DNA of 64,000 nt, taken from contig JBASFK010000004.1 of assembly GCA_049652985.1 (NCBI GenBank), forward strand, positions 248,001 through 312,000, given 5' to 3'. Source of the stretch: UBA7657 sp049652985 (GTDB taxonomy: Bacteria > Pseudomonadota > Alphaproteobacteria > Micavibrionales > Micavibrionaceae). Every line of letters starts with the position of its first letter. The first letter of the stretch is position 1. The translations under genes and the position numbers were made by a program. Under the pieces are notes generated by a model. It searched no databases. It was not told where the DNA came from and worked only from the letters and a program-made list of their open reading frames with translations. This document shows, piece after piece, positions 19,821 to 28,054 of the stretch.

Positions 19821-20669
19821 CTAGTTTTTTACTGAATTATTGAGGGCATCACAAGCCTGCGCCGTGATGTCCGCTTTGTTGAGCGTATAGAAATGGATAT
19901 GAGATACGCCGTTTTTGGCGAGGTCTAACGCCTGCGTGATGAGCAGTTCCCCGGCGTATTTGCGCGCATCTTCCGGCTTGCCTTCGAATTTTGAAAAGCC
20001 GTCGGCCAGCCATTGCGGCACGCCTGCCTGGCACCGCCCGGCAAAACGCGTCATGGCCTTGAAATCGTGGACCGGCAGCAGACCGGGGCAGATGGGAGTC
20101 GTGATGCCGGCTTTCCGGCATTTCTCGACAAAGCTGTAGAATTTATCGTTCTCGAAAAAGAACTGCGTAATCGCGCGCGTGGCCCCGGCGTCGCATTTTT
20201 TCTTAAGCGCTTGGATATCATCGTCCAGGGATTTTGAGTCGGGGTGTTTTTCAGGATAGGCGGCCACGGAAATTTCAAACTGGTGGCGTTTGCACAGGGC
20301 CTCGATGAAATCACTCGTATACTGGAAATAATTTTTATCATGCGCCAGCGGCCATGACAGGTCGGGCGGTAAATCGCCGCGCAGTGCGATAACATGGCGC
20401 GTGCCGTTTTTCCACAGCGCGTCGGTCACAGCAAAAACATCGTCCCGCGTCGTGTTGATGAAGGTCAGGTGCGCCGCTACGGGCAGGTTGGTTTTCTTCC
20501 GCAGTTCCGCAACAATGCCGAGGGTTTTATCACGCGTCGAGCCGCCTGCGCCGTAGGTCACCGTCATAAAGGCTGGGTTCAGAGCCGCCAGCGCAGGAAT
20601 AGCGTCCCAGAACGCCGCTTCGGCGGCCTCGGTTTTCGGCGGAAAAAATTCAAAGCTGTAGGTGGTCAC
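19821..20669 (-). CDS. metF: 5,10-methylenetetrahydrofolate reductase
   Basis: A 282-residue flavoenzyme reducing methylene-THF to methyl-THF for methionine synthesis. Recognisable parts are the N-terminal SFEFFPPKTEAAE, the FAD-site HLTFINTTRDD and HVIALRGDLP, and AITQFFFENDKFY. The start codon is GTG, with AGGGAG eight bases upstream; that ribosome site is joined to the GCTAAA end of the SAM-II aptamer. First gene of a metFE operon, divergent from guaA. Confidence 0.97.
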   Translation of the reverse strand: MTTYSFEFFPPKTEAAEAAFWDAIPALAALNPAFMTVTYGAGGSTRDKTLGIVAELRKKTNLPVAAHLTFINTTRDDVFAVTDALWKNGTRHVIALRGDLPPDLSWPLAHDKNYFQYTSDFIEALCKRHQFEISVAAYPEKHPDSKSLDDDIQALKKKCDAGATRAITQFFFENDKFYSFVEKCRKAGITTPICPGLLPVHDFKAMTRFAGRCQAGVPQWLADGFSKFEGKPEDARKYAGELLITQALDLAKNGVSHIHFYTLNKADITAQACDALNNSVKN

Positions 20670-20683
20670 AATGTTTTCTCCCT

Positions 20684-20742
20684 TTTAGCCTTGGTGACGC
20701 GGTGCAAGCTGGCCCGGATAAATCAGGATTCAAATGCCGCGG
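20684..20742 (-). promoter_or_regulatory. SAM-II riboswitch controlling metF-metE
   Basis: Read on the minus strand, the leader contains GCGGCATTTGAA, then GCTTGCACCGC, then GGCTAAAAGGGAG. These are the conserved blocks of the SAM-II aptamer: the GCGG/CCGC P1 stem, TTTGA, TTGCA and the 3' GCTAAA that forms the pseudoknot. The GCTAAA block runs directly into the AGGGAG ribosome site of metF (20678-20683), so SAM binding should hide it and block translation. A GGCTGT/ACAGCC hairpin (20741-20757) lies just upstream. SAM-II elements are known before methionine genes in alphaproteobacteria. Confidence 0.88.
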
Positions 20743-20762
20743 CTGTATCACACAGCCTTATT

Positions 20763-20791
20763 TTTATAGGTTAATTCAGGCGGCGCGGCAA
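20763..20791 (-). promoter_or_regulatory. predicted sigma-70 promoter of metFE
   Basis: On the minus strand TTGCCG (20786-20791) and TATAAA (20763-20768) are separated by 17 bases, a near-consensus pair. The transcript would start just before the hairpin and SAM-II aptamer. Confidence 0.7.
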
Positions 20792-20825
20792 TTGCATTTT
20801 TAAGGCCCGTATTGTAGAAGTGCTC

Positions 20826-22427
20826 ATGACAAACAAAGCCCCGCAGACAGCTCCCAAAACAACAGCCAACATCCAGCGCCACGACCGCATCCTGATCCTC
20901 GATTTCGGCTCGCAGGTCACACAGCTCATTGCCAGGCGCCTCCGCGAAAACGGGGTTTACTGCGAAATCTGGCCTTTCAACCAGGCGCCCGAGGAACGGG
21001 TAAAAGGCTTCGCGCCGAAAGGCATCATCCTCTCCGGCGGCCCGGCCAGCGTGACGAAATCCGATTCCCCCCGCGCGCCGGACTACGTATTCAATCTCGG
21101 CCTGCCGCTTTTGGGAATTTGCTACGGCCAGCAGACGATGGTCCAGCAGCTCGGCGGCAAGGTCGAAGGCTCCGACCATCAGGAATTCGGTCGCGCCTAC
21201 GTCAAGGTGCAAAAACCCTGCGCGATTTTCGAAGGCATCTGGAGCCCCGGCGCCAGCGAACAGGTCTGGATGAGCCACGGCGACCGTGTCACGAAACTCC
21301 CCTCCGGGTTCGAGGTTGTCGGAATTTCAGAGGGCGCGCCCTTCGCCGCCGTCGCCGACGACAAGCGCCATTTCTACGGCGTGCAGTTCCACCCCGAGGT
21401 GATGCACACGCCGCACGGCACGCAGCTTCTCAAAAATTTCACGCATTTAGTGTGCGGCTGCAAGGGCGACTGGACCATGGCGGCGTTCCGCGAAGAAGCC
21501 GTCGCGAAAATCCGCAAGCAGGTCGGCAAGGGCAAAGTGATCTGCGGCCTGTCGGGCGGCGTGGACTCGAGCGTTACCGCCGTGCTGCTGCACGAGGCGA
21601 TCGGCGACCAGCTGACATGCATTTATGTCGATACCGGCCTGATGCGCGCGAATGAAAGCAAACAGGTCGTCGACATGTTCCGCGGCGCTTACAACATTCC
21701 CCTCGTCCATGAGGACGCGAGCGAGCGGTTCCTGAACGGCCTCGAGGGCATCTCCGAGCCGGAAATGAAACGCAAACTCATCGGCGCGATGTTCATCGAC
21801 GTGTTCGAAAAACTCACCAAAGAAGCCGGGCAGGCGGAATTCCTCGCGCAGGGCACGCTGTACCCGGATGTGATCGAAAGCGTGTCGTTCACGGGTGGCC
21901 CGAGCGTCACGATCAAAAGCCACCACAATGTCGGCGGCCTGCCCGAGACGATGAAACTGAAACTGGTTGAGCCGCTCCGCGAACTGTTCAAGGACGAAGT
22001 GAGGGCGCTGGGCCGCGAGCTTGGCATGCCCGAGGAATTCATCAAGCGCCACCCGTTCCCCGGCCCCGGCCTCGCGATCCGCATTCCCGGCGAAATCACG
22101 CGTGAGAAGCTCGAAATTTTGCGCAAGGCCGACACGGTCTATCTCGAGGAAATCCGCAACGCCGGTCTGTACGACGCGATCTGGCAGGCCTTCGCCGTGC
22201 TGCTCCCGGTCAAAACCGTCGGCGTCATGGGCGATGACAGGACGTATGATTTCGTCTGCGCGCTCCGCGCCGTGACCAGCACCGACGGCATGACGGCGGA
22301 TTCATACCCGTTCAGCCACGATTTCCTCTCCCGCGTCGCCACGCGCATCATCAACGAAGTGCGCGGCATCAACCGCGTCGTCTATGACGTGACGTCCAAG
22401 CCCCCGGGGACGATTGAGTGGGAATAG
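20826..22427 (+). CDS. guaA: GMP synthase (glutamine-hydrolysing)
   Basis: A 533-residue enzyme converting XMP to GMP. The class I glutamine amidotransferase domain has catalytic Cys in LGICYGQQ and His in VQFHPEV. The ATP-pyrophosphatase domain has the PP-loop LSGGVDSSV, and the C-terminal dimerisation domain ends in the conserved KPPGTIEWE. The last codons form the core of the island attachment site, so integration has rebuilt an intact C-terminus. I chose ATG 20826; GTG 20820 in frame is possible. Confidence 0.98.
   Translation: MTNKAPQTAPKTTANIQRHDRILILDFGSQVTQLIARRLRENGVYCEIWPFNQAPEERVKGFAPKGIILSGGPASVTKSDSPRAPDYVFNLGLPLLGICYGQQTMVQQLGGKVEGSDHQEFGRAYVKVQKPCAIFEGIWSPGASEQVWMSHGDRVTKLPSGFEVVGISEGAPFAAVADDKRHFYGVQFHPEVMHTPHGTQLLKNFTHLVCGCKGDWTMAAFREEAVAKIRKQVGKGKVICGLSGGVDSSVTAVLLHEAIGDQLTCIYVDTGLMRANESKQVVDMFRGAYNIPLVHEDASERFLNGLEGISEPEMKRKLIGAMFIDVFEKLTKEAGQAEFLAQGTLYPDVIESVSFTGGPSVTIKSHHNVGGLPETMKLKLVEPLRELFKDEVRALGRELGMPEEFIKRHPFPGPGLAIRIPGEITREKLEILRKADTVYLEEIRNAGLYDAIWQAFAVLLPVKTVGVMGDDRTYDFVCALRAVTSTDGMTADSYPFSHDFLSRVATRIINEVRGINRVVYDVTSKPPGTIEWE
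22408..22427 (+). repeat. attL core (guaA 3' end)
   Basis: GGACGATTGAGTGGGAATAG covers the last residues TIEWE and the stop codon of guaA. It recurs at 31991 and 32428 beyond the island cargo, as expected for a recombinase core site. Confidence 0.85.
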
Positions 22428-22448
22428 TTATTTTCCAAAAAATAACTA
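22425..22448 (+). terminator. inverted repeat after guaA
   Basis: TAGTTATTTT (22425-22434) and AAAATAACTA (22439-22448) form a 10-bp AT-rich stem starting at the guaA stop codon. It may end guaA transcription or be part of the recombinase site. Confidence 0.45.
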
Positions 22449-22490
22449 ATAACTAGTTGATATTAAACAAAACTAGCAATAATCTGTTCA

Positions 22491-22509
22491 CTACAAACTA
22501 ACTGTAAAC
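22491..22509 (+). repeat. candidate recombinase arm sites, left end
   Basis: CTACAAAC (22491-22498) and CTGTAAAC (22502-22509) are direct repeats with an 11-bp period. The same two words in the same strand recur before both distal core copies. Their place, 63 bp inside the left core, fits arm-type binding sites of a lambda-like integrase. Confidence 0.65.
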
Positions 22510-22550
22510 TCTGATATAATTCGGGCAGTTAGCTTTTGGGCCGAGTGAAC

Positions 22551-23861
22551 ATGCAGTCAAAAAAACGGATTATTGTGAACAATCAAAGCCTCAGCATTCA
22601 AAAACCTGCCGTCAGCCGCAAGAAGCGTATGAAAAAAGACAACTCCCATCGAATTGTTGATGAGGTCGAAATATTGGATGGCGAGGTTAAAGTAATCCGT
22701 ACGACCAAAAGTGGACAATTTTGGTCCATGTCTTGTTGGCTACGTGAAGAAGGCAAGTGCTATCGGCGTTCATTAAGAACAAGAAATCTTGACGAAGCTA
22801 AGCAGTTAGCCCGCGACCAATATATTCAAATTAAAGGCGATCTTAAATCAGGTAACAGGATTTTTACGAAGACAGCCGAAGAACTTGTTCAGGATTTTAT
22901 CAACCATAAAACTGAAGAGGCAAAAGCAGGTCTTATTACTGAAGGACGTGTTCAAACCATCAGTATATCTTTAAATCGTTGGTTTTTAAAATATGTCGGT
23001 CATACAAAAAAACTCGACAAAATTACGCGACATGATTTTAAAGAATATTTTATATGGCGCAGGAAGCATGCTCCTGATGTACGAAATTCAACGCTAACCA
23101 ATGATCGTGCGCTTATCTCCTCGTTATTTAAATACGGCATTTCACATGGCTATTTAAAGTTTGAGCAGGCCCCGATCTTCCCTAAATTATCGATTAAAAA
23201 GGCTGATGTTGAACGTCGTGATGACCTTACTTTGGCAGAATGGCAACAGATGTTTCGGGCATTTCCAAGTTGGATCAAAAAATCAAAAGATGAAAAAGAG
23301 AAAGAACAGCGTCTCTTTATAAAAGATTTCTTGGTAATAGCCGCTAATACAGGCTTAAGGTTTGGCGAACTAAGAAAATTAAAATGGAATATGATTAGAA
23401 CGTATCAAGCAAAGCGCACAGGCCATCATATACACGTAGAAATTTCGGTTCCTCCCGATACAAAGACAGGGCCAAGAACAGCAATCGGGCAAAGAGGAGA
23501 TGTCTTTGACCGTATTAAAAAACTTTCAAAATTTACTAAGCCTAATGATTGGGTTTTCGTGGATAATGAAACTGGAGATCAAATACATAAGAAGGTCTAT
23601 TACAAGCAATGGCCGCTGCTTTTAAAAGAAAGCAAGCTATCGGATAGTAATAAAAATCTGACGTATTATTCCTTAAGACACACCTACATCACATTCAGAT
23701 TAATCGCTGAAACTAATATATTTTTCCTCGCTAAAAACGTAGGAACAAGTGTCCGGATGATCGAAAATCACTATGAACATGTGAAAACAGATGAGATGAG
23801 GCGCGAACTTACAAAATCTAAAAAACGTGATGAAGCTACAAAAATTTTGATAGGGGACTAA
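22551..23861 (+). CDS. tyrosine recombinase (island integrase)
   Basis: A 436-residue phage-type integrase, the first gene inside the island and adjacent to the left attachment site, so probably the enzyme that acts at guaA. The N-terminal part is basic, followed by a SAM-like core-binding domain (about residues 100-200) and the catalytic domain. Catalytic R270 sits in NTGLRFGELRKL, R376 in YSLRHTYIT and nucleophile Y408 in ENHYEH. Tyr replaces the usual first His of HxxR, and the usual H/W before the Tyr is not evident, variations common in this integrase group. I chose ATG 22551; the TTG at 22536 would add five residues. Confidence 0.93.
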   Translation: MQSKKRIIVNNQSLSIQKPAVSRKKRMKKDNSHRIVDEVEILDGEVKVIRTTKSGQFWSMSCWLREEGKCYRRSLRTRNLDEAKQLARDQYIQIKGDLKSGNRIFTKTAEELVQDFINHKTEEAKAGLITEGRVQTISISLNRWFLKYVGHTKKLDKITRHDFKEYFIWRRKHAPDVRNSTLTNDRALISSLFKYGISHGYLKFEQAPIFPKLSIKKADVERRDDLTLAEWQQMFRAFPSWIKKSKDEKEKEQRLFIKDFLVIAANTGLRFGELRKLKWNMIRTYQAKRTGHHIHVEISVPPDTKTGPRTAIGQRGDVFDRIKKLSKFTKPNDWVFVDNETGDQIHKKVYYKQWPLLLKESKLSDSNKNLTYYSLRHTYITFRLIAETNIFFLAKNVGTSVRMIENHYEHVKTDEMRRELTKSKKRDEATKILIGD

Positions 23862-23886
23862 AATTTAGTTTTAGTTATAGGATAAG

Positions 23887-25464
23887 ATGACGTTAGAAAT
23901 AGTCCCACAAAATGCTCGCTTTACACCTATCAATTTATCTAATTTCATTGAGCATTTAAGAAGACATCAGCAAAAATCTATAATAAGTAGTGGTTCGTAC
24001 TTATGTTGGGAAGCGTTTAGAAATCCAGAATTTAAATCTAAGTTGTCATCGCAGCTTCAGCTTATAGAATCTTATGCACCCAAAATAATACTCCTAGCTT
24101 TAGCAACTGCAAATAATCAGAGAAATCTGACTGTAAATAATGAAGAATTCTATAATTTGTGTAGCAGTTTTCTTCATATACGCACTCCTATTTCCGATAA
24201 ACCTTTTTTGGATTTAGAAGCTAAAAAAATTACTGAAGAGTTAAATGCTGTATGCACAAAAAAGGGCAATATTCCTGTTGAAAGAATTCATGAAGAATTA
24301 ATAAGAGCTAGCTGTTCGATAATGTTTATATCTCGAGGGGTCACTGCGCAGCATCGTAATTTTAAAATGAGTTTGGAGGAAATGTTTAGAGATTATCTCA
24401 TTATTAAGCACATTGATTCTCAAACTTCTAATGAAGCATCTCGAATTTTAAAGAATATATTTGGTATCGATACACTACAGATATTTCGCTCAGCTTTTGG
24501 TCTGTTTTCTGTAGCTAATGATACTAATCGAAATGGTTCTCTGAATTTCGGAACGTTAACTTGTGATGTTGCTTTAACTGACCGTTTGAAAATAGATCTA
24601 ACAACATGTCTTTCAGTGGCCACAAACACTTCCTATAAAGAAAGCGATTTGCGCGAGAACTGGCTTAATAAGGAAGTTCTTTCGGAACATGAGCTTTATC
24701 AGTCTTATGCTCCCGATCCCTTATCCTATAATCCTATCATTCACAGAGATAGATCAGTATTAGAGAATCAATTCTTAATTCCATCGCCTGGCTTATTCTT
24801 TCGAGGCTTTCGGCAATCCCTATTCTCCATTCTTTATCAAAATGCTTCGAATAAAGGAGATATGGGAAGACAAATAGGCAATGCAATAGAAACTCACATT
24901 GAAGTAGCCTTAAAAAGCATTTTTTCGAAAGATCGAGTAACAAAAATTCAAAGCGATGAAAGACAAGCAGATTTTTTAATTCAGCTCGAAAAAATCGATC
25001 TAATAATCGAGATCAAATCAATGATTGGAGGTATTTCAGATAAATTTGTTATGCGACCAGATCACACTGCTAAAATGTGGAATCGTCTTTATAGTGCATG
25101 TACACAATGTGCATCTTCATTAAAAACGGACGGCACAAAAAATAAACCAATCATTCCTATTATTTTAATCGCAGACCATATCACAGCGGAACATTTACCC
25201 TTTGATCATTATGCATTCCATGCGGGCCTATATAAAGACTCAGGCATCAATGCGATTGAATATATTTCATGGAATTCTTTAGAGGATATTCTTTCGAAAA
25301 CATCTATTGCCGAATTTGAAAAGGCATTATTGAAAAAATGGAAGGATCCAGCAAGAGTTACAGTCGGTACTTCAATGGCTTTAGACTTAAACAGAGATAC
25401 ACCTGCACATGAATATCAATATCTAAAAGATGCAGAAGTAGAAATTTTTATGAGAGAAATATAA
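23887..25464 (+). CDS. large protein with PD-(D/E)XK-like nuclease motif
   Basis: A 525-residue protein without a recognised family. Residues about 335-440 resemble a restriction-endonuclease-like core: ETHIEVAL, then D362 in QADFL and E375-I-K377 in IIEIKS, giving D-x12-ExK, then an alpha-helix with Gln (WNRLYSACTQCASSLK). The first 330 residues are mostly helical and not identified. AGGAT lies upstream of the ATG. The stop overlaps the next start (TAATG), so the two are translationally coupled. Inference: a DNA- or RNA-cleaving defence effector. The nuclease call rests on motif reading only. Confidence 0.6.
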   Translation: MTLEIVPQNARFTPINLSNFIEHLRRHQQKSIISSGSYLCWEAFRNPEFKSKLSSQLQLIESYAPKIILLALATANNQRNLTVNNEEFYNLCSSFLHIRTPISDKPFLDLEAKKITEELNAVCTKKGNIPVERIHEELIRASCSIMFISRGVTAQHRNFKMSLEEMFRDYLIIKHIDSQTSNEASRILKNIFGIDTLQIFRSAFGLFSVANDTNRNGSLNFGTLTCDVALTDRLKIDLTTCLSVATNTSYKESDLRENWLNKEVLSEHELYQSYAPDPLSYNPIIHRDRSVLENQFLIPSPGLFFRGFRQSLFSILYQNASNKGDMGRQIGNAIETHIEVALKSIFSKDRVTKIQSDERQADFLIQLEKIDLIIEIKSMIGGISDKFVMRPDHTAKMWNRLYSACTQCASSLKTDGTKNKPIIPIILIADHITAEHLPFDHYAFHAGLYKDSGINAIEYISWNSLEDILSKTSIAEFEKALLKKWKDPARVTVGTSMALDLNRDTPAHEYQYLKDAEVEIFMREI

Positions 25465-26171
25465 TGTTTAATAAAGCAGATATTGATGCAGCAGAATTAG
25501 ATTGGAAAGACGCAGACGAATTTAACGAATCGTTATCAAAGTTAAAAAAAGGCCAAGTTAAGTTCATAAAGGTTGAAGGTGATCTTGCTCGATCAAAACT
25601 CGCTTGGAAAATAGCAACTTATTCTGAGGCTATACGCTATCGATTAATAGAGGTAACGGAGGCATGTATTGATGAATGGCAAAAAGAACGTTTTGTCGCA
25701 TGTTTTATCATGGCGAGAGTAATAATAGAAACTGTTGCGGCATTATATGAATTGGAACATCAATTACAAAAACTATTAGCTAATAAAGATCTGGATGCGA
25801 TCGACGCAATGATAATGAAGAGAACATTCGGCACAAGACTAGCTGACTTGTTCGGCGGTAAAAAAGCTTATGAAGCTGTAAGTGTTCTCACTACTATTGA
25901 TAAATTAGATAAATTTCTTAAAGGGCATGTAAGAGAAGCTTATGATCGTCTCTCTGAATATACGCACACAAATTATATGGGTGTTTGTAGTTCGTACGAA
26001 AAAATTGATTACAAATACGGAGACGTGACGTATGGTAATCAGAATACTAAGCACAATGTGTTCATGCGACTGCAGGGTGAGTTTGGTCTTCTAGAGCTGG
26101 CTAATATCACATTTGAGAAAATTAAGTCGCATGTTAAGGCAACTGCTGATCTTCAGCATGAACTAGATTAG
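25464..26171 (+). CDS. HEPN-like protein coupled to the nuclease-like gene
   Basis: A 235-residue, mostly helical protein. It has the segment RVIIETVAALYEL and, at R162-x5-H168 (YDRLSEYTH), a pattern matching the Rx4-6H motif of HEPN proteins and the DUF5677-like group. HEPN domains often act as RNases or toxin parts in defence systems; whether this one is catalytic is unknown. It shares the TAATG junction with the upstream nuclease-like gene, and its 3' end overlaps the convergent XRE regulator by four bases. Confidence 0.6.
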   Translation: MFNKADIDAAELDWKDADEFNESLSKLKKGQVKFIKVEGDLARSKLAWKIATYSEAIRYRLIEVTEACIDEWQKERFVACFIMARVIIETVAALYELEHQLQKLLANKDLDAIDAMIMKRTFGTRLADLFGGKKAYEAVSVLTTIDKLDKFLKGHVREAYDRLSEYTHTNYMGVCSSYEKIDYKYGDVTYGNQNTKHNVFMRLQGEFGLLELANITFEKIKSHVKATADLQHELD

Positions 26172-26371
26172 ATAATCAAATCTTTCAATTCACAATCTAA
26201 AGCATCTGCAATCGAAACTAACGACTTGATTGTGACATTCATTTTTCCATTTTCAATTTCCGAGAGATAGCTTCGATCAATCTGCGCTAACCCACATAAG
26301 TCTTCTTGCGTAAGATTCTGCTTCTTTCGCAGTTTTACGATATTTTTCCCTATGATCTTTAGCTCTTTCAT
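26168..26371 (-). CDS. XRE-family helix-turn-helix regulator
   Basis: A 67-residue protein that is just one Cro/CI-type HTH domain: GKNIVKLRKKQNLTQEDL, then LCGLAQIDRSYLSEIENGK as the recognition region, then IKSLVSIADALDC. It probably binds the palindromes in the 67-base divergent region with the secreted-protein gene at 26439 and so regulates itself and that gene. It is convergent with the HEPN-like gene. Confidence 0.9.
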   Translation of the reverse strand: MKELKIIGKNIVKLRKKQNLTQEDLCGLAQIDRSYLSEIENGKMNVTIKSLVSIADALDCELKDLII

Positions 26372-26378
26372 AGAGAAA

Positions 26379-26425
26379 TTATGTTGTTTTTAACCCACAA
26401 AGACCGTAGGTTATAACCAACATAA
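26379..26425. promoter_or_regulatory. palindromic operator region between divergent genes
   Basis: TTATGTTG (26379-26386) and CAACATAA (26418-26425) form an outer inverted repeat. Inside it GGTTATAACC (26409-26418) is a perfect 10-bp palindrome, and a related half-site TTTTTAACCC lies at 26387-26396. These are plausible binding sites for the adjacent XRE regulator. Confidence 0.6.
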
Positions 26426-26438
26426 TGAAGGAGTTAGC

Positions 26439-27218
26439 ATGTTCAAAAGAGTAGGGATAGCAACAATAGCTGTGACATTGTGCCTTTTGTCTAATCCAAT
26501 TAAAGCCCAGGATTATCAAAGTGCTTTGGAATTAGTGGAAGGGGATGAATACGCTAGCTATTTCATAGCGCCAACATTTAAAGACAAAATAAAACAAGCT
26601 CTCCAAATATCTGATCAAAGCATATCACCAGAAGCTCTAAGTGTTTTGCAAAGTCTCGATGTTCGTGGCCTTAAGTTGATGGCGACATACGAAGAAGCTC
26701 TAAGCTTCGCTAAATCCGAAAACAGCGTCTGCCAATCCATTCTAAGCAATTTTCACAGCCTATGGCATGTCATGAACATGGATAGGAATGTAAGTGGGAA
26801 AACGACACAAGCGGATTCAAAAACAAAAGTGTCACAAAGTGCAATGTATTGTAATGGAAAAGTGACATATTTGTCATTTACACCATTAGGCCGTTTAAAT
26901 GATGTGACAATGACATTGGTTTCAGAAGAAAATAATGACGAAATTCTAAAAACATTTGAACAGAAGTTATCTGGTAAAAAAATAGATACGAAATGCACAA
27001 GACGAAATCTTGGTAAATGTGAAGCCGGAATATATTTTTATAAAGACCAATTCTCTAAATTCAATTTACTATTCGAGGATAAAGCTACTTTTAAAGATGG
27101 GAAATATTTCTATGTTTATGAGATGGAGCTTTCATCTGATTACCTTAAAAAAACAGATAACGATGCTTTAAAACAAATCTTGGAATCTAATCAATCTAAA
27201 CAAAAGACGAAGCTTTAA
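26439..27218 (+). CDS. secreted protein of unknown function
   Basis: A 259-residue protein with a signal peptide (hydrophobic residues about 6-20, cleavage near IKAQ). The mature part is Lys/Ser-rich with four or more Cys residues (including CTRRNLGKC). I recognise no family. AAGGAG lies five bases before the ATG. It is divergently transcribed from the XRE regulator across palindromic sites, so it is likely repressed or activated by it. A strong terminator follows. Confidence 0.7.
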   Translation: MFKRVGIATIAVTLCLLSNPIKAQDYQSALELVEGDEYASYFIAPTFKDKIKQALQISDQSISPEALSVLQSLDVRGLKLMATYEEALSFAKSENSVCQSILSNFHSLWHVMNMDRNVSGKTTQADSKTKVSQSAMYCNGKVTYLSFTPLGRLNDVTMTLVSEENNDEILKTFEQKLSGKKIDTKCTRRNLGKCEAGIYFYKDQFSKFNLLFEDKATFKDGKYFYVYEMELSSDYLKKTDNDALKQILESNQSKQKTKL

Positions 27219-27230
27219 AACGGCCATAAA

Positions 27231-27261
27231 AAAAGCTGCAATAATTAACATTGCAGCTTTT
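27231..27261. terminator. terminator after the secreted-protein gene
   Basis: AAAAGCTGCAAT (27231-27242) and ATTGCAGCTTTT (27250-27261) form a perfect 12-bp stem with a 7-nt loop and T run. Because it is flanked by A and T runs it could work in both directions. Confidence 0.88.
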
Positions 27262-27501
27262 CTCTTAATTCATATTTCAGATCACTTATTTTTCATTTTC
27301 TGTTTTTGTAACTTTCAATTAAAAATTATTTTTTCAAATTTACATTTCCTATCTCTTATTCTATGTTCCTATTCATCTTTCTCTTTTCATTAAGCAATAA
27401 TAAAATATTGCAGAACTCATAACGAATTCGGCACATCTTAATTTTTACGATGTGAGGAACGGTGCTCGGTTACTTGAAGTTTTCAGCGTAAATTGGCAGC
27501 G
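27262..27501. other. AT-rich intergenic stretch
   Basis: About 240 bases of very AT-rich sequence between the terminator and the 3' end of the HUH gene. I see no open frame, repeat or clear promoter in it. Confidence 0.5.
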
Positions 27502-27954
27502 TTACTTGGAACAAAATTCACGGCTAATGATAAAAGCTCGATAATTTTGATCTTTATATTGTTCCTTTAAACAGTAATCCAAACGTCCAGTAAAAGGTTG
27601 AATATCGATTGAACCACTTTTAACCAGCGTCTCCCATACATCAGGCGCATGCTGTTCGAAGCGTTCGATATGTTCTCGATTAACCCTTGTTAATAGATGA
27701 TAGTGAAGGTTCGACTGGATATGCTCAGGGAACGCGATGAAAAACGTTCGTTCTTCAGGTGGTTTTTTATACCAATTCGTCCCTAAAATTCTTCGGTCGA
27801 TATTTGCATGAAATTTTTTAAGTTTGTCGCGGGCAGAATCCAATGTTTCGGGTCTATTAAAAACGAGCGTCATGAAATGGGTAAAGTTTTGGCTGTCTAG
27901 CCAAACTTTGAATTTGGGGAGTAATTTTGATGGAAATATAGTGGTGGTGGTCAT
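27502..27954 (-). CDS. small HUH (rolling-circle Rep-like) protein
   Basis: A 150-residue protein with the three rolling-circle motifs in order: motif 1 FMTLVFN (residues 27-33), motif 2 H84-Y-H86 in SNLHYHLL, and motif 3 Y127-C-L-K130. This is the arrangement of single-Tyr HUH endonucleases of plasmid or phage replication, here with little beyond the nuclease core. I chose ATG 27954, four bases after AGG; a GTG at 27978 would add eight residues. Its 5' leader resembles that of the small gene at 28798. It may be the replication or nicking protein of a plasmid-like part of the island. Confidence 0.65.
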   Translation of the reverse strand: MTTTTIFPSKLLPKFKVWLDSQNFTHFMTLVFNRPETLDSARDKLKKFHANIDRRILGTNWYKKPPEERTFFIAFPEHIQSNLHYHLLTRVNREHIERFEQHAPDVWETLVKSGSIDIQPFTGRLDYCLKEQYKDQNYRAFIISREFCSK

Positions 27955-28009
27955 CAACCTATTTATGCATTGAGCCACTTATCGCGTTAAGTTATTGATT
28001 GTCCAATAA

Positions 28010-28044
28010 AAAATGGCTTCTATTGTAATAATAGAAGCCATTTT
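28010..28044 (-). terminator. terminator between the 199-residue gene and the HUH gene
   Basis: AAAATGGCTTCTATT (28010-28024) and AATAGAAGCCATTTT (28030-28044) form a perfect 15-bp stem with a 5-nt loop. It lies just beyond the stop of the minus-strand gene ending at 28055. Confidence 0.85.
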
Positions 28045-28054
28045 ATGTTTGTTG

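Noticed and set aside
22425..22448. Right half of the integrase core site
   Set aside because: The inverted repeat after the guaA stop is not repeated at the second and third att copies, so it is not part of the exchanged core.
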